Source: Paracoccus nototheniae (GTDB lineage Bacteria > Pseudomonadota > Alphaproteobacteria > Rhodobacterales > Rhodobacteraceae). From it: DNA of 45,919 nucleotides. Made by a program: the position numbers and the translations under genes. The stretch spans positions 1 to 45,919 of the forward strand of contig NZ_RQRT01000033.1 in NCBI RefSeq assembly GCF_004335005.1, in the 5' to 3' direction. Positions within the stretch are counted from its first letter, which is position 1. Every line of letters starts with the position of its first letter. The notes below the pieces were generated by a model that saw only the letters and a program-made list of their open reading frames with translations, was not told the DNA's origin and searched no databases. Shown in pieces: positions 25,684 to 33,040 of the stretch.

Positions 25684-26460
25684 CTATCTCAGTAAAATCA
25701 GCTCGATCCGGTTGTTCAGCGGGTCCATCGGATTGGACCGGCGGTTCTTGCGATCGGCATAGCCGGACACGCGCTGCACCCGGCCTTCATCGAAGCCGTT
25801 CGTTTTCAGAAGGTTGCGCAGGGTATGGGCCCGCGCATCCGACAGCGGCCAGACCGGCGAGGCGACCAGCGTTTCAGGATAGGCCCGCACATGCCCCGAG
25901 ATGGCGACATCATTCGTGACCCGCCCCACGACGCGGGCGATGATGCCGGCCAGTTCGTTCAGCGCGGGCTGAGGCTGTGCGGTATCCTCGACGAACAGCG
26001 GCGCATCGGTCAGATCACCCAGTTCGATCACCAGCCCCTCGTCTGTCATGCGGGTGACGACATGCTGCAGCAGGTTTGTCAGCTGCGCCGATTCGGCCCC
26101 CGTTCCGGTCAGGCTGTCCTGAACCGCGCGGGCCACCTCTTCGAAATCTCCGGCGCTGTTGCTGTCGGGCAGGGGTGCCTCGACGGCGTGGCGCACGCCT
26201 TCGTCCTGACCGTCGCCCGAACCGGTCTTTTCAGACGAGGGCGTCTGGATCACCGAGGGTGCGAAGTAATCGGCAAGCCCGGTCTTTTGTTCCTCGGTCG
26301 TGACGCTCAGCAGCCACATCAGCAGAAAGAACGCCATCATCGCGGTGACGAAATCCGCATAGGCGACCTTCCACGCGCCGCCGTGATGACCGGATTCCGC
26401 CGCGGCCTCGACGCGTTTGATGATGATCGACGGTTTGTTCAAACCCTTTGCCGCAGCCAT
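25684..26460 (-). CDS. motB: Flagellar stator protein MotB
   Basis: A 258-residue stator subunit. The single membrane helix (about 29-51) contains the proton-carrying aspartate D36 in WKVAYADFVTAMMAFFLLMW. The C-terminal OmpA-like peptidoglycan-binding domain includes SGHVRAYPETL, LSDARAHTLRNLL and NRIELIL. The ATG at 26460 heads the minus-strand flagellar genes. MotA, its obligate partner, is not encoded in the window. Confidence 0.93.
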   Translation of the reverse strand: MAAAKGLNKPSIIIKRVEAAAESGHHGGAWKVAYADFVTAMMAFFLLMWLLSVTTEEQKTGLADYFAPSVIQTPSSEKTGSGDGQDEGVRHAVEAPLPDSNSAGDFEEVARAVQDSLTGTGAESAQLTNLLQHVVTRMTDEGLVIELGDLTDAPLFVEDTAQPQPALNELAGIIARVVGRVTNDVAISGHVRAYPETLVASPVWPLSDARAHTLRNLLKTNGFDEGRVQRVSGYADRKNRRSNPMDPLNNRIELILLR

Positions 26461-26508
26461 GATGACACCCTTTGTTTCGGTCCGATGTCACTGTCGCGGC
26501 TGGCAGGG

Positions 26509-26523
26509 TTACAAACAAGTTAA
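26509..26523 (-). promoter_or_regulatory. Candidate CtrA box 1 upstream of motB
   Basis: On the minus strand TTAA (26523-26520), 7 bases, GTAA (26512-26509) followed by CC. One mismatch from TTAA-N7-TTAA. It lies 49 bases upstream of the motB ATG and pairs with a second box 22 bp further away. Confidence 0.45.
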
Positions 26524-26545
26524 CGGGTCAAATGCCATCTATTTG

Positions 26546-26560
26546 GTAACGCTTCCTTAA
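26546..26560 (-). promoter_or_regulatory. Candidate CtrA box 2 upstream of motB
   Basis: On the minus strand TTAA (26560-26557), 7 bases, TTAC (26549-26546). One mismatch from the CtrA consensus. The centres of the two motB boxes are 37 bp apart. The site is only a few bases from the stop codon of the neighbouring ligase gene at 26565. Confidence 0.4.
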
Positions 26561-26564
26561 TGTC

Positions 26565-27779
26565 TTACCCATAGCTGCGCCGGTCCTCGATGACCTTGCC
26601 GTCATTGGGCAGGCTGCCGGGCGCCACCAGTTCGACGGTGCCGCGCAGCTTCAGCGCCTCAAGGACCGAGGCCGCGTAATCGCCCCCCGGTGCGGCGGTT
26701 TCCAGCTGGACGGTCATCACGTCCATCTGCCCCTGCCGGTCGGCGATCACCCGGGCGCGGGCGACCTCGGGGTGGCGGGCGACAAGGGCCGCGACCTGTT
26801 CGGGGCGCACGAACATGCCCTTGATCTTGGTGGTCTGATCGGCGCGGCCCATCCACCCCTTGATACGCATGTTCGTACGACCGCAAGGGCTGGTGCCGGG
26901 AAGGACCGCCGACAGATCGCCGGTGGCAAAGCGGATCAGCGGGTAATCGGGGTTCAGCGTGGTCACCAGAACCTCGCCCACCTCGCCTTCGGGGACCGGA
27001 TCGCCGGTGCCGGGGCGCACGATTTCCACGATCACGCCCTCATCCACGATCATCCCGTCCACCGCATCGGATTCATAGGCGATATTGCCAAGATCGGCGG
27101 TGGCATAGCATTGCCGCGTCACGATCCCCCGATCCGCATAAAGCTGGCGCAGCGACGGAAACAGCGCGCCCCCGCCCACCACGGCCCGGGTCAGCGACAG
27201 AACGGCGTTCATCTGATCGGCACGGTCCAGGATCACCTTGAGGAAATCGGGCGTGCCCGCATAGCAGGTCGTGCCGATATCGACCGCCGCCCGCACCTGC
27301 AGGTCGGTCTGGCCGGTCCCCGCGGGCAGCACGGCGGCATCGACGGCCCGCGCGCCCGATTCGAACATCATCCCGGCAGGCGTCAGGTGATAGCCGAAAC
27401 AGTTCTGCACGATATCACCGCGCCCCACCCCCGAGGCATGCAGGAACCGCCCCAATCGCCACCAGTCACCCTCGCGCCGTCCCGGTTCATAGATCGGGCC
27501 GGGGCTTTGGAACACATGGTCGAATTCGGCGGCGCGCCGGGTGGTGAAGCCGCCAAAGGGCGGATGCTTGGCCTGCGCCTCGGACAGTTCCGCCTTGCGG
27601 ATCACCGGCAGGCGGGCCAGCGCCGCGCGGTCGGTCACCCCGTCGGGGTCCACATCGCGCAACAGACGCGCCAGCGCGGGCGCCGTCCGGGCGCGGGCGA
27701 TCGCCAGAGGCAGGGCTGCCGCCATCGCCTGATCGCGCGCCGCCGCATCGCGGGTTTCCAGATCGTCATAAAATGCCAT
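26565..27779 (-). CDS. Phenylacetate-CoA ligase-family AMP-forming enzyme with altered P-loop
   Basis: A 404-residue member of the PaaK-like branch of AMP-forming ligases. The A-loop-like YATADLGNIAYES, the LIRFATGDLSAVLPG segment, GRADQTTKIKGMFVRPEQV and the C-terminal catalytic lysine in LPNDGKVIEDRR all fit. At the place of the usual SSGTTGxP phosphate loop there is QSPGPIYEPG (91-100), so ATP handling may differ. It would form a CoA thioester of an aryl or acyl acid. It is the last gene of the minus-strand transporter operon, 12 bases after livF. Substrate unknown. Confidence 0.83.
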   Translation of the reverse strand: MAFYDDLETRDAAARDQAMAAALPLAIARARTAPALARLLRDVDPDGVTDRAALARLPVIRKAELSEAQAKHPPFGGFTTRRAAEFDHVFQSPGPIYEPGRREGDWWRLGRFLHASGVGRGDIVQNCFGYHLTPAGMMFESGARAVDAAVLPAGTGQTDLQVRAAVDIGTTCYAGTPDFLKVILDRADQMNAVLSLTRAVVGGGALFPSLRQLYADRGIVTRQCYATADLGNIAYESDAVDGMIVDEGVIVEIVRPGTGDPVPEGEVGEVLVTTLNPDYPLIRFATGDLSAVLPGTSPCGRTNMRIKGWMGRADQTTKIKGMFVRPEQVAALVARHPEVARARVIADRQGQMDVMTVQLETAAPGGDYAASVLEALKLRGTVELVAPGSLPNDGKVIEDRRSYG

Positions 27780-27791
27780 GATCGTCCCCTG

Positions 27792-28613
27792 TCACGCCAG
27801 CCAGCGTTTGCGGCGGCGATAGCTGCGCACGTCGCGGAACGATTTGCGTCCCTCGTCCGACATGCCCAGATAGAATTCCTTGACATCGGGGTTCTCGCGC
27901 AGCTGCGCGGCCGGCCCCTCCATCACCACCCGGCCATTTTCCAGAATATAGCCCTGATGGGCAAAGCGCAGGGCGACGTTGGTGTTCTGCTCGGCCAGCA
28001 GGAAGGTCACGCCCTCGCCCTCGTTCACGGCCTTGACGATCTGAAAGATCTGCTCGACCAGCTGCGGCGCCAGCCCCATCGACGGCTCGTCCAGCAGGAT
28101 CATCTGGGGGCGGCTCATCAGCGCGCGGCCCATCGCGGTCATCTGCTGTTCCCCGCCCGAGGTATAGCCCGCCTGACTTTTCCGCCGCTCGCGCAGACGC
28201 GGAAAGTATTCATAGACCATCTCAAGATCGCGCCTGATCGCGGCGGACCCGTCGCGCCGGGTATAGGCGCCGGTCAGCAGGTTCTCCTCGACCGTCAGGT
28301 GCTCAAAGCAATGGCGCCCCTCCATCACCTGAATGACGCCGCGCCGCACAAGGGCCGCCGGGTCCAGCGCGGTGATGTTCTGGCCCTCATAGGTGATCGC
28401 GCCCTTGGTCACCTCGCCCCGTTCGCTGGCCAGAAGGTTCGAGATCGCCTTCAGCGTCGTCGTCTTGCCCGCCCCGTTGCCGCCCAGAAGCGCGGTGATG
28501 CCGCCCTTGGGCACGGTCAGGCTGACGCCCTTCAGCACCAGAATGACGTGGTTGTAGATCACTTCGATATTATTGACGTCCAGCAGCGTCTCTCGATTTT
28601 CGGCGTCGAACAT
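27792..28613 (-). CDS. livF: Branched-chain-type ABC transporter ATP-binding protein LivF
   Basis: A 273-residue ATPase. Walker A is GGNGAGKTT, the signature is SGGEQQM, Walker B is MILLDEPSMGLAP and the H-region is LLAEQNTN, all of the LivF type. It pairs with LivG to energise the HAAT-family importer. I chose the ATG at 28613 (MFDAENRE), which is where family similarity begins. The C-terminus carries about 25 extra basic residues (RSYRRRKRW). A strong hairpin separates it from the binding-protein gene. Confidence 0.92.
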   Translation of the reverse strand: MFDAENRETLLDVNNIEVIYNHVILVLKGVSLTVPKGGITALLGGNGAGKTTTLKAISNLLASERGEVTKGAITYEGQNITALDPAALVRRGVIQVMEGRHCFEHLTVEENLLTGAYTRRDGSAAIRRDLEMVYEYFPRLRERRKSQAGYTSGGEQQMTAMGRALMSRPQMILLDEPSMGLAPQLVEQIFQIVKAVNEGEGVTFLLAEQNTNVALRFAHQGYILENGRVVMEGPAAQLRENPDVKEFYLGMSDEGRKSFRDVRSYRRRKRWLA

Positions 28614-28637
28614 GGGCTGTCCCTTCCGGCAGATGAT

Positions 28638-28664
28638 CCCCGGCGGCGGACGGCGCCGCCGGGG
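28638..28664 (-). promoter_or_regulatory. mRNA hairpin between binding-protein gene and livF
   Basis: CCCCGGCGGCG (28638-28648) pairs perfectly with CGCCGCCGGGG (28654-28664) around a 5-base loop, just after the binding-protein stop codon (minus strand). No T-run follows. Such structures commonly protect the upstream message or dampen read-through so that the binding protein is made in excess of the ATPases. Confidence 0.6.
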
Positions 28665-28671
28665 CAGGATG

Positions 28672-29955
28672 TCAGCAATCGCGCGGCGTGATCCCGGCCT
28701 CGGCGGCATAGGCGGCGCTGTCCTCTTCGATCAGCGGGCCCAGCACATCCTGATCGGGCTCGGTGAACTCGGTGATCAGGTTCCATTGGCCGGCGGTCGC
28801 GTCCCATTGCTGCAGACGGGCCATGCCGCTGCCGCCATGGTTCTCGCAGCTCATCGCGATCTCGGGGCCGAAATCGGGCAGACCCAGCTCGACCAGCCGT
28901 TCGGGCGTGATCACGAGGTTCTCGAATCCCTCGCGCAGCTGTTCGGGATCGATTTCAGGCGTACCTGCGATCTCCTGCGCGGTGCGGATCGCCTCGGCGA
29001 TGACCACCGCCGCATACATGCCCCGCGAATAGACTGCAGATCCGACATGCTGGCCACCCTGACTGGCCTTGCCGGGATCGATCACATGGGTCTGCAGATC
29101 GTCATACAGGGGATAATCCATCCCCACCCCGTTGAAGGTCAGCGACTTATAGCCGTCCGCTGCGGCCCCGGCAGGCTGCACGTCGATTTCCGACCCGGCC
29201 CACCAGATGCCGATGAAATTCTCCATCGGAAAGCGGATATTGGCGGCCTCCTGGATGGCGACCTGGTTCATGACGCCCCAGCCATACATGATGACGTAAT
29301 CGGGCCGGTCGCGGCGGATCTGCAGCCACTGGCTTTTCTGTTCCTGCCCCGGCGCCTCGACCGGCAGTTCGGTCAGGGTGAAGCCGTGCTTTTCACCCAG
29401 CTCCTGCAGGGTGCGGATCGGCTCCTTGCCATAGGCGCTGTTGTGATAGACCAGCGCGATCGTCTTGCCATCAAGGCTGCCGTCATTCTGATCCAGCAGA
29501 TACTTGACCGCGACCGAGGCCCCGTCCCAGTAATTGGCGGGCGCGTTGAAGACCCATTCAAAGACCCGCCCGTTCTTGGCCGAGGTCCGGCCATACCCCG
29601 GCGTGTACAGCACCTTCTTGTCCACCGCGACCTTGGGGATCAGCTGATAGGTAATGCCGGTGGACAGCGGGTTATAGATCAGCGCCCCGGTGTCCTTGGT
29701 CGCCTCATAGCATTCGACGCCCTTTTCGGTGTTATAGGCCGTCTCGCATTCGGGAACCTGAATGATCTGCCCGCCGATGCCGCCATCGCGTTCGTTCAGC
29801 AGGGTGAAGTAATCGTTGAACCCGTCGGCATATTGCGTGCCATTGGCCCCGTAAGGCCCGGTCCGATAGCTGAGGTTCGGCACCACCAGATCGGCAAGAA
29901 CCGGACTTGCGGCCATCAGCGTCGCGGCCAGAACGGCGGGAAAGGTCAGTTTCAT
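28672..29955 (-). CDS. ABC transporter periplasmic substrate-binding protein (LivK/Peripla_BP_6 type)
   Basis: A 427-residue exported binding protein. The signal peptide covers residues 1-22 (ending SPVLA). The body shows the type I periplasmic fold: VVPNLSYRTGPYGANG at the mature N-terminus, IQVPECETAYNTEKGVECYE, and GKTIALVYHNSAYGKEPIRTL. I chose the ATG at 29955 with GGAGGAG upstream. It is longer than the LivK of E. coli and belongs to a branch often found beside acyl-CoA ligases. The ligand is unknown; an aromatic or aliphatic acid is a context-based guess. Confidence 0.88.
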   Translation of the reverse strand: MKLTFPAVLAATLMAASPVLADLVVPNLSYRTGPYGANGTQYADGFNDYFTLLNERDGGIGGQIIQVPECETAYNTEKGVECYEATKDTGALIYNPLSTGITYQLIPKVAVDKKVLYTPGYGRTSAKNGRVFEWVFNAPANYWDGASVAVKYLLDQNDGSLDGKTIALVYHNSAYGKEPIRTLQELGEKHGFTLTELPVEAPGQEQKSQWLQIRRDRPDYVIMYGWGVMNQVAIQEAANIRFPMENFIGIWWAGSEIDVQPAGAAADGYKSLTFNGVGMDYPLYDDLQTHVIDPGKASQGGQHVGSAVYSRGMYAAVVIAEAIRTAQEIAGTPEIDPEQLREGFENLVITPERLVELGLPDFGPEIAMSCENHGGSGMARLQQWDATAGQWNLITEFTEPDQDVLGPLIEEDSAAYAAEAGITPRDC

Positions 29956-30009
29956 TGCGGGGTCTCCTCCCAGAGAGTGCGGTCCGGTCGCCCGGCCCAT
30001 GCAGCGAAA

Positions 30010-31086
30010 TCAGTGCGGAAACGGCCAGAGCCGCAGCTTTTCCTTGGTCAGGCGCCACAGGCGCGCCAGCCCATGCGGCTCGACGATCAGAAAGGTCACG
30101 ATCAGCGCGCCCACGATCATCAGCTCGATATGGGCGGCCAGATCGGTGGGCCAGCCAAGGTTGCCCACCAGCACGTTCTTCAGCAGGACCGGCAGCAGGA
30201 CCATGAAGGCCGCGCCCGCAAAGCTGCCGAAGATGCTGCCCAGCCCGCCGATGATGATCATGAACAGAACCAGAAAGCTTTTGTTGATGCCAAAGGCCTC
30301 GCCCACTTCGGCCGCCCCCAGATAGACGGCGAACAGCAGGGCCCCGGCGATGCCGATGAAAAAGCTGCTGACCGCAAAGGCCGACAGTTTCGCGCGCAAC
30401 GGATCGACGCCGATGATCTCGGCGGCGATATCCATGTCACGGATCGCCATCCATTTGCGCCCGATCGACCCGCGCGTCAGGTTGCGCGCCAGCCAGGCCA
30501 GCAGAAAGGCCAGCACCAGACAGACCAGATATTTGGCCGGTGCGCTGGTCGTGGGCCCGGTGACGGCAAAGCCCAGAACCTCGCGCGTGGGCGCGGTGAT
30601 CTGCCCCGAAGCGGAATAGTTGTAGAACCACGGCACCTTGTTGAACAGCCACACCAGAAAGAACTGCGCCGCCAATGTGGCCACCGCCAGATAGAACCCC
30701 TTGATGCGCAGGCTGGGCAGGCCGAACAGCACGCCCACCACCGCCGTGATCGCCCCGGCCAGCAGAATATGGATCAGGATGCTGACATCGGGAAAAGAGG
30801 TCATCAGCTTGTAGACCGCATAGGCGCCCACCGCCATGAACCCCCCGGTCCCCAGGCTGACCTGCCCCGCATAGCCCGTCAGGATGTTCAGCCCCAAAGC
30901 CGCGATCGCATAGATCAGGAACGGCACCAGCACCGCATTGGCCCAGTAATCGTTGATGACAAAGGGAATGATCCCGAAGGCCACCGCCAGCACGGCGTAA
31001 TATCCCCACCGGTCCAGCCAGAGCGGAAAGGTCTGCCCATCCGCCCGATAGCTGGTCTTGAAGTCGCCCGCCTCACGATAGATCAT
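30010..31086 (-). CDS. livM: Branched-chain-type ABC transporter permease LivM
   Basis: A 358-residue inner-membrane permease with about eight to ten helices. Family blocks are LGLNILTGYAGQVSLGTGGFMAVGAYA, then RKWMAIRDMDIAAEIIGVDPLRAKLSAFAVSSF and IIIGGLGSIFGSFAGA. I chose the ATG at 31086 (MIYREAG); the open frame upstream runs into a repeat element. It forms the channel with LivH. Confidence 0.92.
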   Translation of the reverse strand: MIYREAGDFKTSYRADGQTFPLWLDRWGYYAVLAVAFGIIPFVINDYWANAVLVPFLIYAIAALGLNILTGYAGQVSLGTGGFMAVGAYAVYKLMTSFPDVSILIHILLAGAITAVVGVLFGLPSLRIKGFYLAVATLAAQFFLVWLFNKVPWFYNYSASGQITAPTREVLGFAVTGPTTSAPAKYLVCLVLAFLLAWLARNLTRGSIGRKWMAIRDMDIAAEIIGVDPLRAKLSAFAVSSFFIGIAGALLFAVYLGAAEVGEAFGINKSFLVLFMIIIGGLGSIFGSFAGAAFMVLLPVLLKNVLVGNLGWPTDLAAHIELMIVGALIVTFLIVEPHGLARLWRLTKEKLRLWPFPH

Positions 31087-31113
31087 CCATCCGCTCCCTG
31101 CAGTGCCGTTGCA

Positions 31114-31192
31114 GCGGGGGCCAGCCCCCGCACCCCCGGGATATTTGTACCAAGATGAAGCCATGCCGCTTTCATCTTGGCCAAAATATCCC
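31114..31192. repeat. Composite intergenic repeat: G-rich hairpin plus 22-bp inverted repeat
   Basis: Between livH and livM there is a perfect GCGGGGG/CCCCCGC hairpin (31114-31131) followed by a 22-bp inverted repeat. Its arms at 31138-31159 and 31171-31192 match at 19 of 22 positions (GGGATATTT...CCAAGATGAA) around an 11-base loop. I recognise this as a repeat that is common in intergenic DNA of Rhodobacteraceae. A related copy lies at 37974-38013. In this operon it may tune read-through from livH to livM. Confidence 0.75.
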
Positions 31193-31219
31193 CGCCGGAG
31201 GCTTCCATTCCGTCCACCC

Positions 31220-32203
31220 TCAGACCCTCTCGATGATGCGCTCGCCGAACAGGCCCTGGGGCCGGAACACGAGGAAGATCAGGGCGAGGACATAGGCGAA
31301 CCAGGTCTCGGTCGCGCCACCGACCATCGGGCCGATGGTGAATTCGAACAGCTTTTCGCCCACGCCGATGATCAGCCCGCCGACGATGGCGCCGGGGATC
31401 GAGGTGAAGCCGCCCAGCATCAGCACCGGCAGCGCCTTGAGCGCGATCAGCGACAGGCTGAACTGGACGCCCGATTTCGTGCCCCACATGATCCCTGCGA
31501 CCAGCGCCACGAAGCCCGCAATGGACCAGACCATCACCCAGATGAAGCGCAACGAGATGCCCACCGACAGCGCCGCCTGATGATCGTCGGCCACCGCCCG
31601 CATCGCCCGGCCCTGTTTGGTGTATTGCGCGAAGGCCACAAGCGACACGACCAGCAGCGCCGCGATCAGCGTCGCCCACAGATCCAGCCGGTCGATGAAG
31701 AAGCCATAGCCGAACCATTCGGCAGTCGCGGCCTCGATCCCGTCCGAGATACCCTGCGGCAGGCCCACGTCCAGCGTCTTGATGTCGGCGCCCCACATCA
31801 CGTCGCCGAAGCCCTCCAGGAAATAGGCCAGGCCGATCGTCGCCATGAACAGGATGATCGGCTCTTGTCCCACCAGATGCTGCAGGACTAGCTTTTCGAT
31901 CAGGAAAGCCAGCCCCACCATGACCAGCGCCGTCAGCGCGATGGCCAGGGCCGAAGGCACGGTCCAGCCGAAATGATGCAGCTGCGTGCCAAGCGCCGCA
32001 TTGATCAGATGGGCAAAGGGCACCTGTCCGTTCTGGATGCCCACCAGCGTCAGCGCCGCGAACAGCGCCAGCACCCCCTGAGCATAGTTGAACACGCCCG
32101 AGGCCTTGAAGATCAGCACGAAGCCAAGCGCCACCAGCGCATACATCACGCCGGTCATCAGCCCGTTCAGCACCACCTCGGCGGCAAAGATGAATTGGTC
32201 CAT
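31220..32203 (-). CDS. livH: Branched-chain-type ABC transporter permease LivH
   Basis: A 327-residue inner-membrane permease. The N-terminal LNGLMTGVMYALVALGFVLIFKASGVFNYAQG is diagnostic of LivH, as are RAMRAVADDHQAALSVGI and LIALKALPVLMLGGFTSIPGAIVGG. A GTG at 32206 directly precedes the ATG at 32203; GGGAGG lies about 8 bases upstream. It pairs with LivM to form the transmembrane channel. Confidence 0.93.
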   Translation of the reverse strand: MDQFIFAAEVVLNGLMTGVMYALVALGFVLIFKASGVFNYAQGVLALFAALTLVGIQNGQVPFAHLINAALGTQLHHFGWTVPSALAIALTALVMVGLAFLIEKLVLQHLVGQEPIILFMATIGLAYFLEGFGDVMWGADIKTLDVGLPQGISDGIEAATAEWFGYGFFIDRLDLWATLIAALLVVSLVAFAQYTKQGRAMRAVADDHQAALSVGISLRFIWVMVWSIAGFVALVAGIMWGTKSGVQFSLSLIALKALPVLMLGGFTSIPGAIVGGLIIGVGEKLFEFTIGPMVGGATETWFAYVLALIFLVFRPQGLFGERIIERV

Positions 32204-32227
32204 CACTGGCCCTCCCTTGGATCGCGG

Positions 32228-33040
32228 TCAGTCATGGGCCACCCCCAGATAGGCGTCGATCACCGCCTGATTGCCACGCACCTCGGCCGGTGTGCCGTCG
32301 CCGATCTTGCGGCCGTAATCCATCACCACCACCCGGTCGCTGAGATCCATCACCACGCCCATGTCATGTTCGATCAGGCAGATCGTGGTGCCGAATTCGT
32401 CGTTCAGATCGAGGATAAAGCGGCTCATGTCCTCTTTCTCCTCGACGTTCATTCCGGCCATCGGTTCGTCCAGCAGCAACAGCTGCGGTTCGGCGGCCAG
32501 TGCGCGGGCCAGTTCGACGCGCTTTTTCAGCCCATAGGGCAGACGGCCCACGGGCGTCTTGCGGATGTTCTGGATTTCCAGAAAGTCGATGATCCGTTCG
32601 ACGGCGGCGCGGTTCTGGGTCTCTTCGCGTTCGGCCTTGCCCCACCACAGGGCCTGCGCCAGAAACCCGGCCTTCATGCGGTTCAGCCGACCCGTCATGA
32701 TATTGTCCAGCACCGTCATCCCCTCGAACAGGGCGATGTTCTGGAAGGTGCGCGCGATCCCAAGCCGGGCCACCTGAAAGGGCTTCATCGGGCCGCGCGG
32801 GGTGCCCTTGAAGATCACCTGCCCCTCTTGCGGATGATAGAACCCCGAGATGACGTTCAGCATCGAGGATTTGCCCGCCCCGTTCGGGCCGATGATGGCG
32901 CGGATCTCGCCCTGGCGGATGTCGAAGCTGATATCCTTGATCGCCACCACGCCGCCAAAGCGCAGGGTGATGTTCTTCAGCTCCATCACCACGGGGCCGG
33001 TCTGGCGCGCGGCGTGCGCCCTGTGATCCTGCATCATCAT
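32228..33040 (-). CDS. livG: Branched-chain-type ABC transporter ATP-binding protein LivG
   Basis: A 270-residue ATPase. Walker A is GPNGAGKSS, followed by the LivG-specific ARTFQNIALFEGMTVLDNIM. The signature region is LPYGLKKRVELARAL and Walker B is LLLLDEPMAGMN. Three ATGs in a row (33040, 33037, 33034) overlap the stop of the upstream ligase gene, giving coupled translation. The first 18 residues precede the usual family start and may be trimmed by a later start. Confidence 0.93.
   Translation of the reverse strand: MMMQDHRAHAARQTGPVVMELKNITLRFGGVVAIKDISFDIRQGEIRAIIGPNGAGKSSMLNVISGFYHPQEGQVIFKGTPRGPMKPFQVARLGIARTFQNIALFEGMTVLDNIMTGRLNRMKAGFLAQALWWGKAEREETQNRAAVERIIDFLEIQNIRKTPVGRLPYGLKKRVELARALAAEPQLLLLDEPMAGMNVEEKEDMSRFILDLNDEFGTTICLIEHDMGVVMDLSDRVVVMDYGRKIGDGTPAEVRGNQAVIDAYLGVAHD

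Noticed and set aside
28573..31158. Long plus-strand open frame of 861 codons opposite the livK-livM genes
   Set aside because: Low-complexity composition, no family features, and fully antisense to clear transporter genes.
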